Shown here: one piece after another, positions 16,113-26,896 of the stretch
Layout of the letters: each line of letters begins with the position of its first letter
Position numbering within the stretch: position 1 is the first letter of the stretch
Assembly: GCF_036206005.1 (NCBI RefSeq)
Contig: NZ_CP108143.1
Span: 2,480,001 to 2,544,000 of the forward strand
DNA length: 64,000 nucleotides
Reading direction: 5' to 3'
Source of the DNA: Streptomyces sp. NBC_00178
Lineage (GTDB): Bacteria > Actinomycetota > Actinomycetes > Streptomycetales > Streptomycetaceae
Notes under the pieces: generated by a model
Told to the model about the DNA's origin: nothing
Seen by the model: the letters and a program-made list of their open reading frames with translations, nothing else
The model's database searches: none
Translations under genes and position numbers: made by a program

Positions 16113-18734
16113 TCAGCCCTGGGGCAGATTCGCCAGCTGGGCGGTGATCCGCTCGATGTCGGCCTCCGCCTTGGCGAGCCGGCCGCGGATCTTGTCGACC
16201 ACGTTGTCCGGCGCCTTGGCCAGGAACGCCTCGTTGCCGAGCTTGCCGGTGGCCTGGGCCTTCTCCTTCTCGGCCGCGCCCAGGTCCTTCGTCAAGCGCT
16301 TGCGCTCCGCCTCGACGTCGATCGTGCCGGACAGGTCGAGGGCGACCGTGGCTCCCGCGACCGGCAGGGTCGCCGTCGCGTGGAAGTCGTCCCCGGCGGG
16401 CTGAAGGCGCAGCAGCTGGCGGATGGCGGCCTCGTGCGGGGCGAGCACCGTGCCGGTGACCGTCAGCTCGGCCGGGACCTTCTGGCCGGGCTGGAGGCCC
16501 TGGTCGGAGCGGAAGCGGCGGACCTCGGTGACGACCTGCTGGACGAGCTCGATCTCCTTCTCGGCCGCGTCGTCACGGAAGCCGCTGTCCTTCGGCCAGT
16601 CGGCGACGACGACCGACTCCTGGCCCGTGAGCGTGGTCCAGAGCGTCTCCGTCACGAACGGGACGATCGGGTGCAGCAGGCGCAGGGTGACGTCCAGGAC
16701 CTCGCCGAGGACGCGCGCGGAGACCTTGGCCTGCTCGCCGCCGGCGAAGAAGGTGGTCTTCGAGAGCTCGACGTACCAGTCGAACACCTCGTCCCACGCG
16801 AAGTGGTAGAGCGCGTCGCTGAGCTTCGCGAACTGGAAGTCGTCGTAGAACGCGTCGGCGTCGGCGACCGTCTTGTTCAGCCGGGACAGGATCCACCGGT
16901 CGGTGGCCGACAGCTGCTCGACGGGCGGGAGTTCGCCCTCGACCGTCGCGCCGTTCATCATCGCGAACCGGGTGGCGTTCCAGATCTTGTTGGCGAAGTT
17001 CCGGGAGGCCTGGACCCAGTCCTCGCCGATCGGGACGTCGGTGCCGGGGTTGGCGCCCCTGGCGAGGGTGAAGCGGACGGCGTCGGAGCCGTAGGTGTCC
17101 ATCCAGTCCAGCGGGTCGACGACGTTGCCGAAGGACTTCGACATCTTCTTGCCGCGCTCGTCGCGGACGAGGCCGGTCAGGGCGATCGTCTTGAACGGGA
17201 CCTCACCGTCCATGACGTACAGGCCGAACATCATCATCCGGGCGACCCAGAAGAAGATGATGTCGTGGCCGGTGACCAGGACGTCGGTCGGATAGAACTT
17301 CTTGAGGTCCGGGGTCTCCTCGGGCCAGCCGAGCGTGGAGAACGGCCACAGGCCGGAGGAGAACCAGGTGTCCAGGACGTCGGTGTCCTGGGTCCAGCCC
17401 TCGCCCGCGGGCGGCTGCTCGTCGGGGCCGACGCAGACGACCTCGCCGTCGGGGCCGTACCAGACGGGGATGCGGTGGCCCCACCAGAGCTGGCGCGAGA
17501 TGCACCAGTCGCGGAGGTTGTCGACCCAGTCGAAGTACCGCTGCTCCATCTCCTTGGGGTGGATCGCGACCCGCCCGTCGCGGACCGCGTCACCGGCGGC
17601 CTTCGCGAGGGTCTCGACCTTGACCCACCACTGCAGCGAGAGGCGCGGCTCGACCGTCGTGCGGCAGCGGGAGCAGTGGCCGACGGAGTGGACGTACGGA
17701 CGCTTCTCCGCGACGATCCGGCCCTGTCCGCGCAGCGCGCCGACGATGGCGGAGCGGGCCTCGAAGCGGTCGAGCCCCTCGAACGGGCCCGGGACGGTGA
17801 TGACGCCCCGCTCGTCCATGACGGTCATCGACTCCAGGCCGTGGCGCCGGCCGATGGCGAAGTCGTTCGGGTCGTGCGCCGGGGTCACCTTGACGGCGCC
17901 GGTGCCGAACTCCGGGTCGACGTGGGTGTCCGCGACGACCGGGATGGTGCGGTCGGTGAGGGGCAGCTTGATGCGCGTACCGACGAGGTGGGCGTACCGC
18001 TCGTCGTCGGGGTGGACCGCGACGGCGGTGTCACCGAGCATCGTCTCGGCGCGGGTCGTGGCGACGACCAGCGTGTTCTCGCCCTCGCCGTACTGGATCG
18101 AGACGAGCTCGCCGTCGTCGTCCTGGTAGTCGACCTCGATGTCCGAGATGGCCGTCAGACAGCGCGGGCACCAGTTGATGATGCGCTCGGCGCGGTAGAT
18201 CAGGCCGTCGTCGTACATCTTCTTGAAGACGGTCTGGACGGCGGCCGACAGGCCCTCGTCCATGGTGAAGCGCTCACGGGACCAGTCGACGCCGTCACCG
18301 AGGCGGCGCATCTGCCCGAGGATCTTGCCGCCGTACTCCTCCTTCCACTGCCAGACGCGCTCGACGAACTCCTCGCGGCCCAGGTCGTGGCGGGACTTGC
18401 CCTCCTCGCCGAGCTGCTGCTCGACCTTGTTCTGGGTGGCGATGCCGGCGTGGTCCATGCCGGGGAGCCAGAGCGTCTCGTACCCCTGCATCCGCTTGCG
18501 GCGGGTGAGGGCGTCCATCAGCGTGTGCTGGAAGGCGTGGCCGAGGTGCAGGGAGCCGGTGACGTTGGGCGGCGGGATGACGATCGTGTACGGAGGCTTC
18601 TCGCTCTCCGGGTCGGCCGTGAAGTAACCGCGCTCCACCCAGCGCTCGTACAGCTTCCCCTCTACCTCGGCCGGCGCGTACTGGGTCGGCAGTTCGGGGA
18701 TGCTGGCTGGCTGCTGCGCTGCGTTCTCGGTCAC
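16113..18734 (-). CDS. valS: Valyl-tRNA synthetase
   Basis: The 873-residue class I synthetase charges tRNA-Val. The HIGH motif is HLGH at about residues 63-66 in [19 protein letters not shown] is at about 529-533 in [15 protein letters not shown]. The editing domain contains [19 protein letters not shown], and there is a C-terminal coiled coil ([20 protein letters not shown]). GTG 18734 gives [11 protein letters not shown], the usual Streptomyces N-terminus; a GTG at 18767 adds 11 residues. No T-box leader is seen in the 140 bp upstream. Confidence 0.97.
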   Translation of the reverse strand: MTENAAQQPASIPELPTQYAPAEVEGKLYERWVERGYFTADPESEKPPYTIVIPPPNVTGSLHLGHAFQHTLMDALTRRKRMQGYETLWLPGMDHAGIATQNKVEQQLGEEGKSRHDLGREEFVERVWQWKEEYGGKILGQMRRLGDGVDWSRERFTMDEGLSAAVQTVFKKMYDDGLIYRAERIINWCPRCLTAISDIEVDYQDDDGELVSIQYGEGENTLVVATTRAETMLGDTAVAVHPDDERYAHLVGTRIKLPLTDRTIPVVADTHVDPEFGTGAVKVTPAHDPNDFAIGRRHGLESMTVMDERGVITVPGPFEGLDRFEARSAIVGALRGQGRIVAEKRPYVHSVGHCSRCRTTVEPRLSLQWWVKVETLAKAAGDAVRDGRVAIHPKEMEQRYFDWVDNLRDWCISRQLWWGHRIPVWYGPDGEVVCVGPDEQPPAGEGWTQDTDVLDTWFSSGLWPFSTLGWPEETPDLKKFYPTDVLVTGHDIIFFWVARMMMFGLYVMDGEVPFKTIALTGLVRDERGKKMSKSFGNVVDPLDWMDTYGSDAVRFTLARGANPGTDVPIGEDWVQASRNFANKIWNATRFAMMNGATVEGELPPVEQLSATDRWILSRLNKTVADADAFYDDFQFAKLSDALYHFAWDEVFDWYVELSKTTFFAGGEQAKVSARVLGEVLDVTLRLLHPIVPFVTETLWTTLTGQESVVVADWPKDSGFRDDAAEKEIELVQQVVTEVRRFRSDQGLQPGQKVPAELTVTGTVLAPHEAAIRQLLRLQPAGDDFHATATLPVAGATVALDLSGTIDVEAERKRLTKDLGAAEKEKAQATGKLGNEAFLAKAPDNVVDKIRGRLAKAEADIERITAQLANLPQG

Positions 18735-18872
18735 GCCCCACAGTTTAGGGGCGTCACAGTCGTGCACTGAAACCGGTTTGTTGAGTAACGGTGTGCCCCC
18801 GGATGCCGTGTGCGGACGCGGCTTCCGTCAGGATGTGCGGAACGCATAAGCATTCTGGAGGGGGACAGCACC

Positions 18873-19913
18873 ATGAGCCACAACCAGCCGGGGCCGTACG
18901 GCGGTCAGCCGCCGCAGGGCCAGCCTGGACCGTACGGCCAGCAGCCGGGTCCGTACGGCCAGCAGCCCGGCCCGTACGGCGGGCCGCCGCCCCAGGGGCA
19001 GCCGCAGGGCCAGCCCGGCTACGGCTACCCGCAGCAGGCTCCCCAGGGCGTTCCGCCGCAGCAGCAGCCCCCGCAGCCGGGCTACGGATACCCGCAGGGC
19101 CAGCAGCCGGGTCCGTACGGCCAGCAGCCCGGCCCGTACGGCCAGCAGCCGCCCACTCCCCCGTACGGCGGCCAGCCGGCGTACCCCGGCATGCCCCCGC
19201 AGCCGGGCGCCCCGAAGAAGAAGACGGGCCTGATCATCGGCGCGGCCGTGGTGGCGCTGGCGGTCGTGGCGGGCGGGGTGTACTTCCTCACGTCGGGCGG
19301 TGGCAGCGGCAACAGTGACGTGGCGGACGCGACGAAGGGCTACAAGCTGACGCCCGCCGCCTCCGTGGACGACTACAAGAAGGACTCCAAGGAGACGTCC
19401 TCGGGCCCGATGACGGGCAAGGAGAAGAAGGACGCCGAGGCCCTGGGCATGAGCAACCCCCAGAAGGCCGAGGCCCAGTACGCGAGCGGCGACCTCGCGA
19501 AGAACCCGCTCATGACCAAGATGCTCATGCTCAGTGGCGCCTGGGGCGAGGTCTCCGATCCGGCGAAGGCCGTCGACGGGATGTTCGAGCAGGCCAAGGC
19601 CGGGATCTCCGAGAGCGACAAGGACGCGGAGATCTCCCTGGTCGGCAGCCCCAAGAACGTGACGCCGCCCGGTTTCAAGGGTGCGCTGATGAAGTGCCAG
19701 GACATGAAGATGCTGAACTCCAAGGCCGACGGCACCCCGTCGGGCGGCCCCAAGGAGATGGTCATGCCGGTCTGCATCTGGGCCGACTACAGCACCGTCG
19801 CGGCAGTGATCGGCTTCGACATCGGCGGCGCCATGACCAACAAGCCCATGTCGCAGGACGAGGTGGCCGCCCTCGCGGCCAAGCTCTACAACACCTCACG
19901 CACCAAGATCTGA
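18873..19913 (+). CDS. Pro/Gly/Gln/Tyr-repeat single-pass membrane protein
   Basis: The 346-residue protein starts at ATG 18873 with GGAGGGGG 8 nt upstream. Residues 1-110 are tandem PGPYGQQ- and PQGQPGYGYPQ-type repeats, a disordered cytoplasmic tail. One transmembrane helix (LIIGAAVVALAVVAGGVYFL) follows a KKK stop, and then a 200-residue extracytoplasmic domain with two cysteines (KCQDMKM and PVCIW), perhaps disulfide-linked. Many Streptomyces membrane proteins have this architecture; the outer domain is not one I can name. It is the only plus-strand gene in the first 24 kb and is flanked by divergent valS and convergent clpX. Confidence 0.85.
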   Translation: MSHNQPGPYGGQPPQGQPGPYGQQPGPYGQQPGPYGGPPPQGQPQGQPGYGYPQQAPQGVPPQQQPPQPGYGYPQGQQPGPYGQQPGPYGQQPPTPPYGGQPAYPGMPPQPGAPKKKTGLIIGAAVVALAVVAGGVYFLTSGGGSGNSDVADATKGYKLTPAASVDDYKKDSKETSSGPMTGKEKKDAEALGMSNPQKAEAQYASGDLAKNPLMTKMLMLSGAWGEVSDPAKAVDGMFEQAKAGISESDKDAEISLVGSPKNVTPPGFKGALMKCQDMKMLNSKADGTPSGGPKEMVMPVCIWADYSTVAAVIGFDIGGAMTNKPMSQDEVAALAAKLYNTSRTKI

Positions 19914-19925
19914 TCCGACCCGCAA

Positions 19926-19968
19926 CGCCGAAGGGGCGCCCGGCCGTTGGCCGGGCGCCCCTTCGGCG
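19926..19968. terminator. Bidirectional terminator
   Basis: A perfect 20-bp stem (CGCCGAAGGGGCGCCCGGCC and its complement) with loop GTT lies between this gene's stop and the convergent clpX stop. Confidence 0.88.
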
Positions 19969-19983
19969 TATGTGCCGCCGCCG

Positions 19984-21285
<1,302 letters not shown>

Positions 21286-21376
21286 GAGGTGCTTCCCCTT
21301 CGCCTGGGAGCAGCCTGGTTCAGCGGCTCCTGGTGCCTCTATCCGACGGTACCTTGCCTGGCCCCCCGTACGGGCC

Positions 21377-21430
21377 CCCCTTGGCACGGTTCACACGGCC
21401 GTGGCCGTGCATACGGAATGTGCCAAGGGG
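21377..21430 (-). terminator. Nested inverted repeat after clpP2
   Basis: The arms CCCCTTGGCAC (21377-21387) and GTGCCAAGGGG (21420-21430) pair over 11 bp. A second small hairpin (CACGGCC with GGCCGTG) lies inside the loop. Starting 12 bp past the clpP2 stop and 90 bp before clpX, it fits a terminator or attenuator. Confidence 0.6.
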
Positions 21431-21441
21431 AAAGACCGACG

Positions 21442-22140
21442 TCAGACGGACGCGCCGGCTGTGGTCTTACGGGTGGACACGATCTGGTCCACCAGACCGT
21501 ACGCGAGTGCGTCGTCCGCGGTAAGGATCTTGTCGCGCTCGATGTCCTCGCTGATCTTCTCCAGCGGGGTCGTGGAGTGCTTGGCCAGCATCTCCTCGAG
21601 CTGCGTGCGCATCCGCAGGATCTCGTTGGCCGCGATCTCCAGGTCGGAGAGCTGCTCGCGGCCGGTCTGCGAGGACGGCTGGTGGATGAGGACACGGGCG
21701 TGCGGGAGCGCCATGCGCTTGCCCGGGGTGCCCGCGGCCAGCAGGACGGCGGCGGCGGAGGCCGCCTGGCCCATGCAGACCGTCTGGATGTCCGGCTTCA
21801 CGAACTGCATCGTGTCGTAGATCGCGGTGAGCGCGGTGAACGAGCCGCCGGGGCTGTTGATGTAGATCGAGATGTCGCGGTCCGGGTCCATCGACTCGAG
21901 GCACAGGAGCTGCGCCATGACGTCGTTGGCCGAGGCGTCGTCGATCTGGACGCCGAGGAAGATCACGCGCTCCTCGAAGAGCTTCGCGTACGGGTCGTAC
22001 TCACGCACACCCTGCGAGGTGCGCTCGACGAAGCGCGGGACGACGTAGCGGTTGTCCACCTGCGGGCCGGTGTAGAGGCCGCTCGCGGAGGCGCCGGGGA
22101 AGTTGTTCATGTGGGTGTTCACCATCCTGGTGGCGTTCAT
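21442..22140 (-). CDS. clpP2: ATP-dependent Clp protease proteolytic subunit ClpP2
   Basis: The 232-residue serine peptidase of the ClpP tetradecamer has nucleophile Ser128 in MGQAASAAA, His153 in LIHQPS, and the handle sequence YINSPGGS. Streptomyces ClpP2 forms a mixed complex with ClpP1. The N-terminus has extra residues ([20 protein letters not shown]) with three possible Met starts; the first is used here. It lies 51 bp after clpP1 in the same transcript. Confidence 0.96.
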   Translation of the reverse strand: MNATRMVNTHMNNFPGASASGLYTGPQVDNRYVVPRFVERTSQGVREYDPYAKLFEERVIFLGVQIDDASANDVMAQLLCLESMDPDRDISIYINSPGGSFTALTAIYDTMQFVKPDIQTVCMGQAASAAAVLLAAGTPGKRMALPHARVLIHQPSSQTGREQLSDLEIAANEILRMRTQLEEMLAKHSTTPLEKISEDIERDKILTADDALAYGLVDQIVSTRKTTAGASV

Positions 22141-22191
22141 GGGGCTGGAGGTCTCGGCGTACGAGAGGGTGCGGGGTGGTGCGCGCCTGGG

Positions 22192-22809
22192 TCAGGCGCC
22201 GGTGCCGCCGCCGCCCGGGATGCCCGACGCGAACGTGATGATCTCGTCGATGAGGCCGTAGTCCTTGGCCTCCTCGGCGGTGTACCAGCGGTCGCGGTCG
22301 CCGTCGCGGATGATCGTCTCCACGGTCTGACCGGAGTGGTGGGCGGTGATCTCCGCCATGCGCGTCTTGGTGCGGAGGAGGTACTGCGCCTGGATCTTGA
22401 TGTCCGAGGCCGTACCGCCGATGCCGGCCGAACCCTGGTGCATCAGGATGTCGGTGTTCGGGAGCGCGAAGCGCTTGCCCGCCGTGCCACCGGTGAGCAG
22501 GAACTGGCCCATCGAGGCCGCCATACCCATCCCGATGGTGACCACGTCGTTCGGGATGTACTGCATGGTGTCGTAGACCGCCATGCCCGCCGTCACCGAG
22601 CCGCCGGGGCTGTTGATGTAGAGGTAGATGTCCTTGTCCGGGTCGGCGGCAAGGAGCAGAAGCTGTGCGGTGATCTTGTTGGCGATGTCATCGTCGACCT
22701 GCTGACCGAGGAAGATGATGCGCTCGCCGAGCAGTCGGCTGTAGACCTGGTCACCGAGGCCTCCACCGAGGGACGGCTCTCCGGCGGCGTAGGGCATCAG
22801 ATTCGTCAC
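22192..22809 (-). CDS. clpP1: ATP-dependent Clp protease proteolytic subunit ClpP1
   Basis: The 205-residue ClpP subunit has catalytic Ser99 ([10 protein letters not shown]), His124 (ILMHQGSAG) and an Asp near residue 173. A glycine-rich C-terminal tail (IPGGGGTGA) follows the fold. It is the first gene of clpP1-clpP2. In Streptomyces this operon is induced by ClgR, and a matching box lies about 135 bp upstream. Confidence 0.96.
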   Translation of the reverse strand: MTNLMPYAAGEPSLGGGLGDQVYSRLLGERIIFLGQQVDDDIANKITAQLLLLAADPDKDIYLYINSPGGSVTAGMAVYDTMQYIPNDVVTIGMGMAASMGQFLLTGGTAGKRFALPNTDILMHQGSAGIGGTASDIKIQAQYLLRTKTRMAEITAHHSGQTVETIIRDGDRDRWYTAEEAKDYGLIDEIITFASGIPGGGGTGA

Positions 22810-22942
22810 GTATCCACCTGCTCGTCTCTGACGGCTCCGGCCGTCTCAGCGTCTTCGTACCGGGTGGGCCGGGACTACCCGACCCTTCCTCTTCATGGAC
22901 CCTAACGCGCAGGTGGGACAACGCCATCCCGCTTCCCCAACT

Positions 22943-22959
22943 GTTCGCTGGGAGCGCAA
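22943..22959 (-). promoter_or_regulatory. ClgR-type operator upstream of clpP1
   Basis: The sequence GTTCGCTGGGAGCGCAA fits the ClgR pattern described for Streptomyces, GTTCGC-N5-GCG, exactly. It lies 134-150 bp before the clpP1 start, in the only region between tig and clpP1. ClgR activates clp and lon genes, so the role inferred is activation of clpP1-clpP2. Confidence 0.65.
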
Positions 22960-23002
22960 GGTCCGCAGTCCGCACAAGGGTTCCAGGGCGCGGGCCGATA
23001 CG

Positions 23003-23041
23003 ACGGCGGGCCCCGGACGCGGTACGTCCGGAGCCCGCCGT
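23003..23041 (-). terminator. tig terminator hairpin
   Basis: The arms ACGGCGGGCCCCGGAC and GTCCGGAGCCCGCCGT (one mismatch) lie 30 bp past the tig stop, between tig and the clpP1 control region. Confidence 0.8.
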
Positions 23042-23070
23042 GCGGTTCAGATCAACGGGAGGAGCGAGGC

Positions 23071-24462
23071 TCAGGCCTCGTTCTTCTCGTCCTTCTTCTC
23101 GTCGGCTGCCTCGGTGTCACCCTCGGCGGCCTCGACCGTCTCCGTGTCCTCGTCGTCCTCGAGCTCGACGACCTCACCGTTGGTGTCGACGACCTTGGCG
23201 GCCTCGACGACGACGGCGAGCGCCTTGCCGCGGGCGACCTCGCCGACGAGCATCGGCACCTGGCCGCCTTCGACGACGGCCTGGGCGAACTGGTCGGGGC
23301 TCATGCCGGAGGACTGCGCACGCCGCATGAGGTGCTCGGTGAGCTCCTCCTGGTTGACGTTCAGCTTCTCCTTGTTGACGAGCTCGTCGAGGATGAACTG
23401 GGTCTTGATGCCCTTGATCGCCTGCTCGGAGGTCTCGGCCTCGAACTCCTCGAGCGTCTTGCCCTGGATCTCCAGGTACTTCTCGAGGTCGAGACCCATC
23501 TGGCCGAGCTGGTGGTGCTCGAGGTTGTGCTTGCGGGTCTGGACCTCGTCCGCGAGCAGCTTCTCGGGGATCGGGACCTCGGCCAGCTTCAGCAGCTCGT
23601 CGAGGACGCGCTCCTGGGCCTGCGTGGCCTGGTCGTACTGCTTGGTGTTCTCGAGGCGCTTGCGGCTGTCCTCGCGGAGCTCGGCGAGCGTGTCGAACTC
23701 GCTCGCCATCTGCGCGAAGTCGTCGTCCAGCTCGGGCAGTTCGCGGGCGGCGACGGCGGTGACCTTGACGGTGACCTCCGCTTCCTTGCCCTCGGCGGAG
23801 CCGCCCTTCAGCTCGGAGGTGAAGGTGGCCTCGCCACCCGCCTCCAGGCCGGTGACGGCGTCGTCGATGCCGTCGAGGAGCTCGCCGGAACCGATGGTGT
23901 ACGAGACACCCGCGGCCACGCCGTCCTCGAGGACCTCGCCGTCGACCTTGGCCTCCAGGTCGATCGTCACGACGTCGCCCTCGGCGGCGGCGCGCTCGAC
24001 CGGGTTGGTGGAGGCGAAGCGCTCACGGAGCTGCTCCACGGCCTTGTCGACGTCCTCGTCGGTGACCTCGAGTGCGTCCACGGTGACCTCGATGCCGGAG
24101 TAGTCCGGGATCTCGATCTCGGGACGGACATCCACCTCGGCGGTGAAGGCCAGCAGTTCGCCGTCCTTGAGCTCGGTGATGTCAACCTCGGGCTGGCCCA
24201 GAACGTTGAGCTCACCCTCGTTGACAGCCTCGGTGTAGAACTTCGGGAGGGCGTCGTTGACGGCCTCCTCGAGCACGGCACCGCGGCCGAACCGCTGGTC
24301 GATGACGCGGTTGGGGATCTTGCCCTTACGGAAGCCCTTCACCGTGACCTGCTGGTTGATCTTCTTGTACGCCGCGTCGAGGCTGTCCTTGAGCTCCTCG
24401 AAGGGCACCTCGATGCTGAGCCGAACCCGGGTCGGGTTCAGGGTCTCCACGGCGCTCTTCAC
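23071..24462 (-). CDS. tig: Trigger factor, ribosome-associated chaperone
   Basis: The 463-residue peptidyl-prolyl isomerase chaperone binds nascent chains at the ribosome exit. The ribosome-binding signature is [14 protein letters not shown], the FKBP-type domain lies around residues 155-240 ([20 protein letters not shown]), and the C-terminal helical arms follow. The tail is very acidic ([20 protein letters not shown]). GTG 24462 has AAGGAG 8 nt upstream; the frame stays open further upstream but without homology. It lies upstream of clpP1-clpP2 in the usual order. Confidence 0.96.
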   Translation of the reverse strand: MKSAVETLNPTRVRLSIEVPFEELKDSLDAAYKKINQQVTVKGFRKGKIPNRVIDQRFGRGAVLEEAVNDALPKFYTEAVNEGELNVLGQPEVDITELKDGELLAFTAEVDVRPEIEIPDYSGIEVTVDALEVTDEDVDKAVEQLRERFASTNPVERAAAEGDVVTIDLEAKVDGEVLEDGVAAGVSYTIGSGELLDGIDDAVTGLEAGGEATFTSELKGGSAEGKEAEVTVKVTAVAARELPELDDDFAQMASEFDTLAELREDSRKRLENTKQYDQATQAQERVLDELLKLAEVPIPEKLLADEVQTRKHNLEHHQLGQMGLDLEKYLEIQGKTLEEFEAETSEQAIKGIKTQFILDELVNKEKLNVNQEELTEHLMRRAQSSGMSPDQFAQAVVEGGQVPMLVGEVARGKALAVVVEAAKVVDTNGEVVELEDDEDTETVEAAEGDTEAADEKKDEKNEA

Positions 24463-24567
24463 GGTTCGGTCTCCTTGGTGGCTGACTTCTTGGGGTTCTG
24501 CTGGGCCGCCGATCGGCGGCTTCGCGGACCGAGCCCGGTACATCAGACACACGGGCACGCATTTTGC

Positions 24568-24598
24568 ATAGTAACGGCAAGGGGGATGACTCCCACAA
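24568..24598 (-). promoter_or_regulatory. Possible tig promoter
   Basis: Read on the minus strand, TTGTGG (24593-24598) and TACTAT (24568-24573) are spaced by 19 bp, about 100 bp before the tig start. The short AT-rich stretch around the -10 stands out from its surroundings. The long spacer makes this tentative. Confidence 0.35.
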
Positions 24599-24612
24599 TG
24601 CGATCTTGCCGG

Positions 24613-24689
24613 TGGTCGGGGTGGCCGGATTCGAACCGACGACCTTCCGCTCCCAAAGCGGACGCGCTACCAAGCTGCGCCACACCCCG
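24613..24689 (-). tRNA. tRNA-Pro (anticodon TGG)
   Basis: A full cloverleaf is seen on the minus strand. The acceptor CGGGGTG pairs with CACCCCG, the D-arm contains AGCTTGGTA, and the anticodon stem-loop is TCCGC-TTTGGGA-GCGGA with anticodon TGG. The T-arm contains GGTTCGAATCC, and the 3-prime CCA is encoded. Length is 77 nt. Confidence 0.96.
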
Positions 24690-24869
24690 TCGGTGCGACA
24701 CGAAGGGTACATGCAGACGCGCGGTGCGTCGGCCTCTTCGCACGGACCGTCACCGGAGCGTGGCGGGCGCCGTCACGGGGGCACGCCGATACGGGTGTGC
24801 GCGCACCTTCCCGGACCCGCTACGATGCTTCCCGTACCGCAGTCCGGACGGACCGGCGGTGCGGCACTT

Positions 24870-24943
24870 GCGGGCGTAGCTCAATGGTAGAGCCCTAGTC
24901 TTCCAAACTAGCTACGCGGGTTCGATTCCCGTCGCCCGCTCCA
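24870..24943 (+). tRNA. tRNA-Gly (anticodon TCC)
   Basis: The acceptor GCGGGCG pairs with CGCCCGC. The anticodon stem-loop is CTAGT-CTTCCAA-ACTAG with anticodon TCC, the T-arm contains GGTTCGATTCC, and CCA is encoded. Length is 74 nt. A TACGAT hexamer at 24821-24826 could be its -10 element. Confidence 0.96.
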
Positions 24944-24949
24944 CACGGA

Positions 24950-24988
24950 GAACCCGGTCCGGCAGTCAGCTGCCGGACCGGGTTCTTT
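24950..24988 (+). terminator. tRNA-Gly terminator
   Basis: The 15-bp arms GAACCCGGTCCGGCA and TGCCGGACCGGGTTC enclose a 6-nt loop and are followed by TTTC. It sits 7 nt after the tRNA and also faces the convergent small membrane-protein gene. Confidence 0.88.
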
Positions 24989-24997
24989 CGTATGCCG

Positions 24998-25192
24998 TCA
25001 GAAGTTGATCTGGTTGATCGTGTCGGCTATCGAGTTCATGAATCTGTTGATCGACGGGGCCATGCCCGTCGAGGCGAGGAAGAAGCCGAACAGCACGGCG
25101 ACGACCGCCGGCCCGCCCTTGAGGGATCCGCCGCGGATCAGCACCACCAGGACGATCCCCAGCAGAAGCACCACAGACAGTGAAATGGCCAC
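24998..25192 (-). CDS. Small two-helix membrane protein
   Basis: The 64-residue product starts at GTG 25192 and has two hydrophobic stretches, SVVLLLGIVLVVLI and AVVAVLFGFFLASTGM. They are separated by a basic, glycine-rich turn (RGGSLKGG), and the tail is INRFMNSIADTINQINF. I recall similar short proteins widely in Streptomyces, without a known role. The ribosome site is weak. It is convergent with tRNA-Gly and shares its terminator. Confidence 0.7.
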   Translation of the reverse strand: MAISLSVVLLLGIVLVVLIRGGSLKGGPAVVAVLFGFFLASTGMAPSINRFMNSIADTINQINF

Positions 25193-25672
25193 GACTGATC
25201 ACACCCTTGGTCGGTCCGCCTTGCCGGCCCGGTGGCATGCGGCCCGGCACACCTCCGTCGCGCCCATCGTGCCACCAACTCCCCCGTCACTGCTGCCGGG
25301 TGACGGAGTGGACTGACCGGATCGCGCCATCCTCGCGCCCGCGCGCGCCCGTGTGCGCTCCGGCGCGGACCAAGGCCCCGCAAGGGGGGCGCGCCCTGCC
25401 GGCGCATTCTCCGCAGCCCTCGCGCGGAGGGCGCTCCGCATATCGGCCGCCGTGATCGTTTCACTATCCCCACACTTCATCCACAGCAATTCGGCGGGCG
25501 TTCGTGCGACGTAATTCACCTTCATTAATCACCCTCCGAAATGCACCATTTAAGGCGGATGAATCAGCACAGAACGGACAGAGATGGGTGGTTTCATATT
25601 CGAGCGCCCGGGCACACGCATTATTTCTTGAGGGTTTTACGCATACCGATCGACGGGTCTAAGGTGCATCCG
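25193..25672. other. 480-bp gene-free region with an AT-rich half
   Basis: No gene is supported here. The stretch from about 25440 to 25650 is clearly less GC-rich than the rest of the window (for example TTCATTAATCACC at 25523-25535 and TTATTTCTTGAGGGTTTTAC at 25621-25640). A plus-strand reading frame is open from 25541 but has no conserved-looking sequence or ribosome site. It is most likely the control region of the acyltransferase gene that follows. Confidence 0.6.
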
Positions 25673-26848
25673 ATGTCCAAAGCTCCGAGCGAAATCCAGC
25701 GGTCCCCGATCACCCCGGAGAGCCGGGAGTCGGAGCCCAGACGACCGCAGCCCCTGGCGGTCGCCGGGCGGCCCTCCCCGACCCCCGGAAGCACCTCCGG
25801 CACCGCCCCCGCACGCGCCGCGACGCCCGCACCGGCCAAGCGGCGCGACGCGTACTTCGACAACGTGAAATACCTCGCCATCGTGCTCGTCGCGGTGGCG
25901 CACGCGTGGGAACCGGTGATGGACGGCAGCCGCACCGCCCGGGCGCTGTACATGGTCGTCTACACCTTCCACATGCCGGCGTTCATCCTCGTCTCCGGCT
26001 ACTTCTCACGCTCGTTCGACATGAGCGCACCCAAGGTGAGGCGCCTGGTCACCGGGGTCCTCGTGCCGTACGTGCTCTTCGAGACCGCGTACTCGCTCTT
26101 CAAGCGCTTCGCCGGCGGTGCGGACGACACCCAGATCACCCTGCTCGACCCGCTGTTCCTCACCTGGTTCCTGATCGCGCTGTTCATCTGGCGCGTCACC
26201 ACCCCGATGTGGCAGTCCCTGCGTCATCCGCTGCCCGTGGCCCTGACCGTCGCCGTGCTCGCCTCGGTGACGCCCGGCATCGGTGACGACCTGGACCTGC
26301 AACGCGTCTGCCAGCTCCTGCCGTTCTTCGTGCTCGGCCTGCTGATGAAGCCCGAGCACTTCCAGCTGGTCCGGCGGCGCGAGGTGCGGCTGATGGCCCT
26401 CCCGCTGTTCGCCGGAGCACTCCTCTTCGCGTACTGGGCGGCGCCGCGCATGCAGCTGGGCTGGTTCTACCGCAGCAGCGCCGCGCAGGAGCTGGACGCC
26501 CCGTGGTGGTCGGGGGCCGTGATGACCCTCGCCATGTTCGGGTGCGCGCTGCTCCTCACCATCGGCTTCCTGTCCTGGGTCCCGCGCCGGCACATGTGGT
26601 TCACCGTGCTGGGCGCCGGAACGATCTGCGGCTACCTGCTGCACGGCTTCCTGGTGAAGGGCGCCGGCTACTACGGCCTGTTCGACCGCTACGAGTGGCT
26701 CAAGGGCCCCGCCGGACTGGCCGTCGTGTCGCTCGTCGCGGCCGTCGCGGTCACCCTGCTGTGCACCCCGCCGGTCCGTCGCGCCCTGCGCTTCGCCACC
26801 GAGCCCGACATGAACTGGGCGTTCCGCCGGAGCCCCGCCAAGCGCTGA
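25673..26848 (+). CDS. Integral membrane acyltransferase (acyltransferase-3 / fucose O-acetylase-like)
   Basis: The 391-residue protein starts at ATG 25673 with AAGG about 8 nt upstream. After a 60-residue Pro/Ala-rich tail comes RRDAYFDNVKYLAIVLVAVA with a His-Ala-Trp, then YTFHMPAFILVSGYFSRSFD. These are hallmarks of acyltransferase-3 proteins, which O-acylate sugars or polymers at the membrane. About ten transmembrane helices follow, including GTICGYLLHGFLVKG near the end. The substrate cannot be told from the sequence. It stands alone, convergent with the HD-domain gene. Confidence 0.85.
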   Translation: MSKAPSEIQRSPITPESRESEPRRPQPLAVAGRPSPTPGSTSGTAPARAATPAPAKRRDAYFDNVKYLAIVLVAVAHAWEPVMDGSRTARALYMVVYTFHMPAFILVSGYFSRSFDMSAPKVRRLVTGVLVPYVLFETAYSLFKRFAGGADDTQITLLDPLFLTWFLIALFIWRVTTPMWQSLRHPLPVALTVAVLASVTPGIGDDLDLQRVCQLLPFFVLGLLMKPEHFQLVRRREVRLMALPLFAGALLFAYWAAPRMQLGWFYRSSAAQELDAPWWSGAVMTLAMFGCALLLTIGFLSWVPRRHMWFTVLGAGTICGYLLHGFLVKGAGYYGLFDRYEWLKGPAGLAVVSLVAAVAVTLLCTPPVRRALRFATEPDMNWAFRRSPAKR

Positions 26849-26863
26849 ACCTGTCCGGATCGA

Positions 26864-26879
26864 CCCCGTCCCGACGGGG
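26864..26879. terminator. Short hairpin between convergent genes
   Basis: CCCCGT and ACGGGG enclose a 4-nt loop, 15 bp past the acyltransferase stop and 18 bp from the HD-gene stop. The stem is short, so this is a weak call. Confidence 0.35.
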
Positions 26880-26896
26880 CCGGCCCGGCCCTCAGG

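Noticed and set aside
15711..18770. 1019-codon open frame on the plus strand
   Set aside because: Antisense shadow of valS and folC; the minus-strand proteins carry full synthetase and ligase motifs.
18735..18872. T-box leader for valS
   Set aside because: No T-box core or specifier stem is visible in the short divergent region.
25541..25672. N-terminal extension of the acyltransferase
   Set aside because: The upstream ATG has no ribosome site and the added residues come from the AT-rich leader; ATG 25673 has AAGG at the right distance.
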